From contig JBBDST010000037.1 in NCBI GenBank assembly GCA_040904765.1, positions 1 through 29,598 of the forward strand: a DNA stretch of 29,598 bases, written 5' to 3'. A program made the position numbers and the translations under genes. The notes beneath the pieces are model-generated. The model did no database searches and was not told the origin of the DNA. It saw nothing but the letters and a program-made list of their open reading frames with translations. The DNA comes from JBBDST01 sp040904765 (GTDB lineage: Bacteria; Actinomycetota; Nitriliruptoria; Nitriliruptorales; Nitriliruptoraceae). Positions 29,477 through 29,598 of this stretch are shown one piece after another (within the stretch, counting starts at the first letter, position 1; every line of letters begins with the position of its first letter).

Positions 29477-29598
29477 TTACAGGATGTGGTCGCCATACGC
29501 CTCAAGGGCGTTTTTGGCAAGCAGCCGGTCCATCACATGTTCTGGCACCCCGCGTAACGCTTTGGTGGGGTCATCAAAATCCCAGTGGGGATAGTCGG
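29477..29598 (-). CDS. Amidohydrolase-family (TIM-barrel metal-dependent hydrolase) C-terminus, partial
   Basis: The 39 C-terminal residues are visible, starting DYPHWDFDDPTKAL and ending in NALEAYGDHIL before TAA at 29477-29479. The D-Y-P-H-W-D motif with the closing helix 'xxKNAxxxYG' is characteristic of amidohydrolase_2-type enzymes such as decarboxylases and hydrolases of aromatic catabolism; the initial Asp would be the catalytic metal-ligating aspartate. The rest lies beyond the window. It is upstream of the Rieske gene and probably the same transcript. Confidence 0.8.
   Translation of the reverse strand, partial: DYPHWDFDDPTKALRGVPEHVMDRLLAKNALEAYGDHIL

Noticed and set aside
1..29598. 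Selenoprotein genes with in-frame UGA in this window
   Set aside because: I compared gene ends with family C-termini by eye; all complete genes end where their families end, and no homologous reading continues past a TGA.

Overview
The window reads as chromosomal DNA of a Gram-positive, aerobic actinobacterium of moderate to high GC. An Acidimicrobiia-like lineage is my best guess, inferred from gene types only. The reasons are an actinobacterial-type heme A synthase (EFGN-R motif instead of the usual ExxHR), a caa3-type cytochrome c oxidase with a short five-helix subunit III, an actinobacterial-style set of TadE/CpaE-like pilus genes, frequent GTG starts, many four-base ATGA/GTGA gene overlaps, and at least one probable leaderless mRNA. 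No phage, transposon, CRISPR array or plasmid functions are visible.

Layout. Positions 1-2578 (minus) hold copper handling for the respiratory chain: a three-cupredoxin-domain multicopper oxidase, a PCu(A)C copper chaperone and an Sco protein cut by the window edge. A tartrate/D-malate-type dehydrogenase follows on the plus strand (2887-3957). Then come minus-strand genes: a tiny lipoprotein, an orphan CpaE/TadZ-like protein with a degenerate P-loop, a SnoaL-like protein, and a TetR regulator with an SBF-family transporter. At 7488-7582 lies a selenocysteine tRNA gene (anticodon UCA), so the organism probably decodes UGA as Sec, although no selenoprotein is visible here.

Positions 7600-16077 form the terminal oxidase region: an ABC-2 exporter coupled to ctaB (heme O synthase), divergent ctaA (heme A synthase), and the operon ctaC-ctaD-ctaE-ctaF followed by a membrane-anchored cupredoxin. 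Together with the Sco/PCu(A)C genes this covers heme A synthesis, CuA metallation and the oxidase itself. A second ABC-2 exporter (16239-17932) follows, then a plus-strand operon of two RNA/ribosome methyltransferase genes (prmA and an RlmD/TrmA-type gene) with an unknown lipoprotein coupled between them.

Positions 20857-23635 (minus) hold a MATE exporter and a four-gene mini-operon of small Tad-type pilin-like proteins without any motor or platform gene. Plus-strand 23804-26562 is an SDR-SDR-amidase operon whose second SDR lacks the catalytic tyrosine. The end of the window (minus) is an amidohydrolase (partial)-Rieske ferredoxin-zinc/manganese ABC transporter operon with coupled reading frames.

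A recurring structural feature is strong inverted repeats that sit on or next to stop codons (1167-1199, 3978-4006, 5160-5195, 5720-5737, 26550-26569). They probably act as terminators or mRNA 3'-end hairpins.
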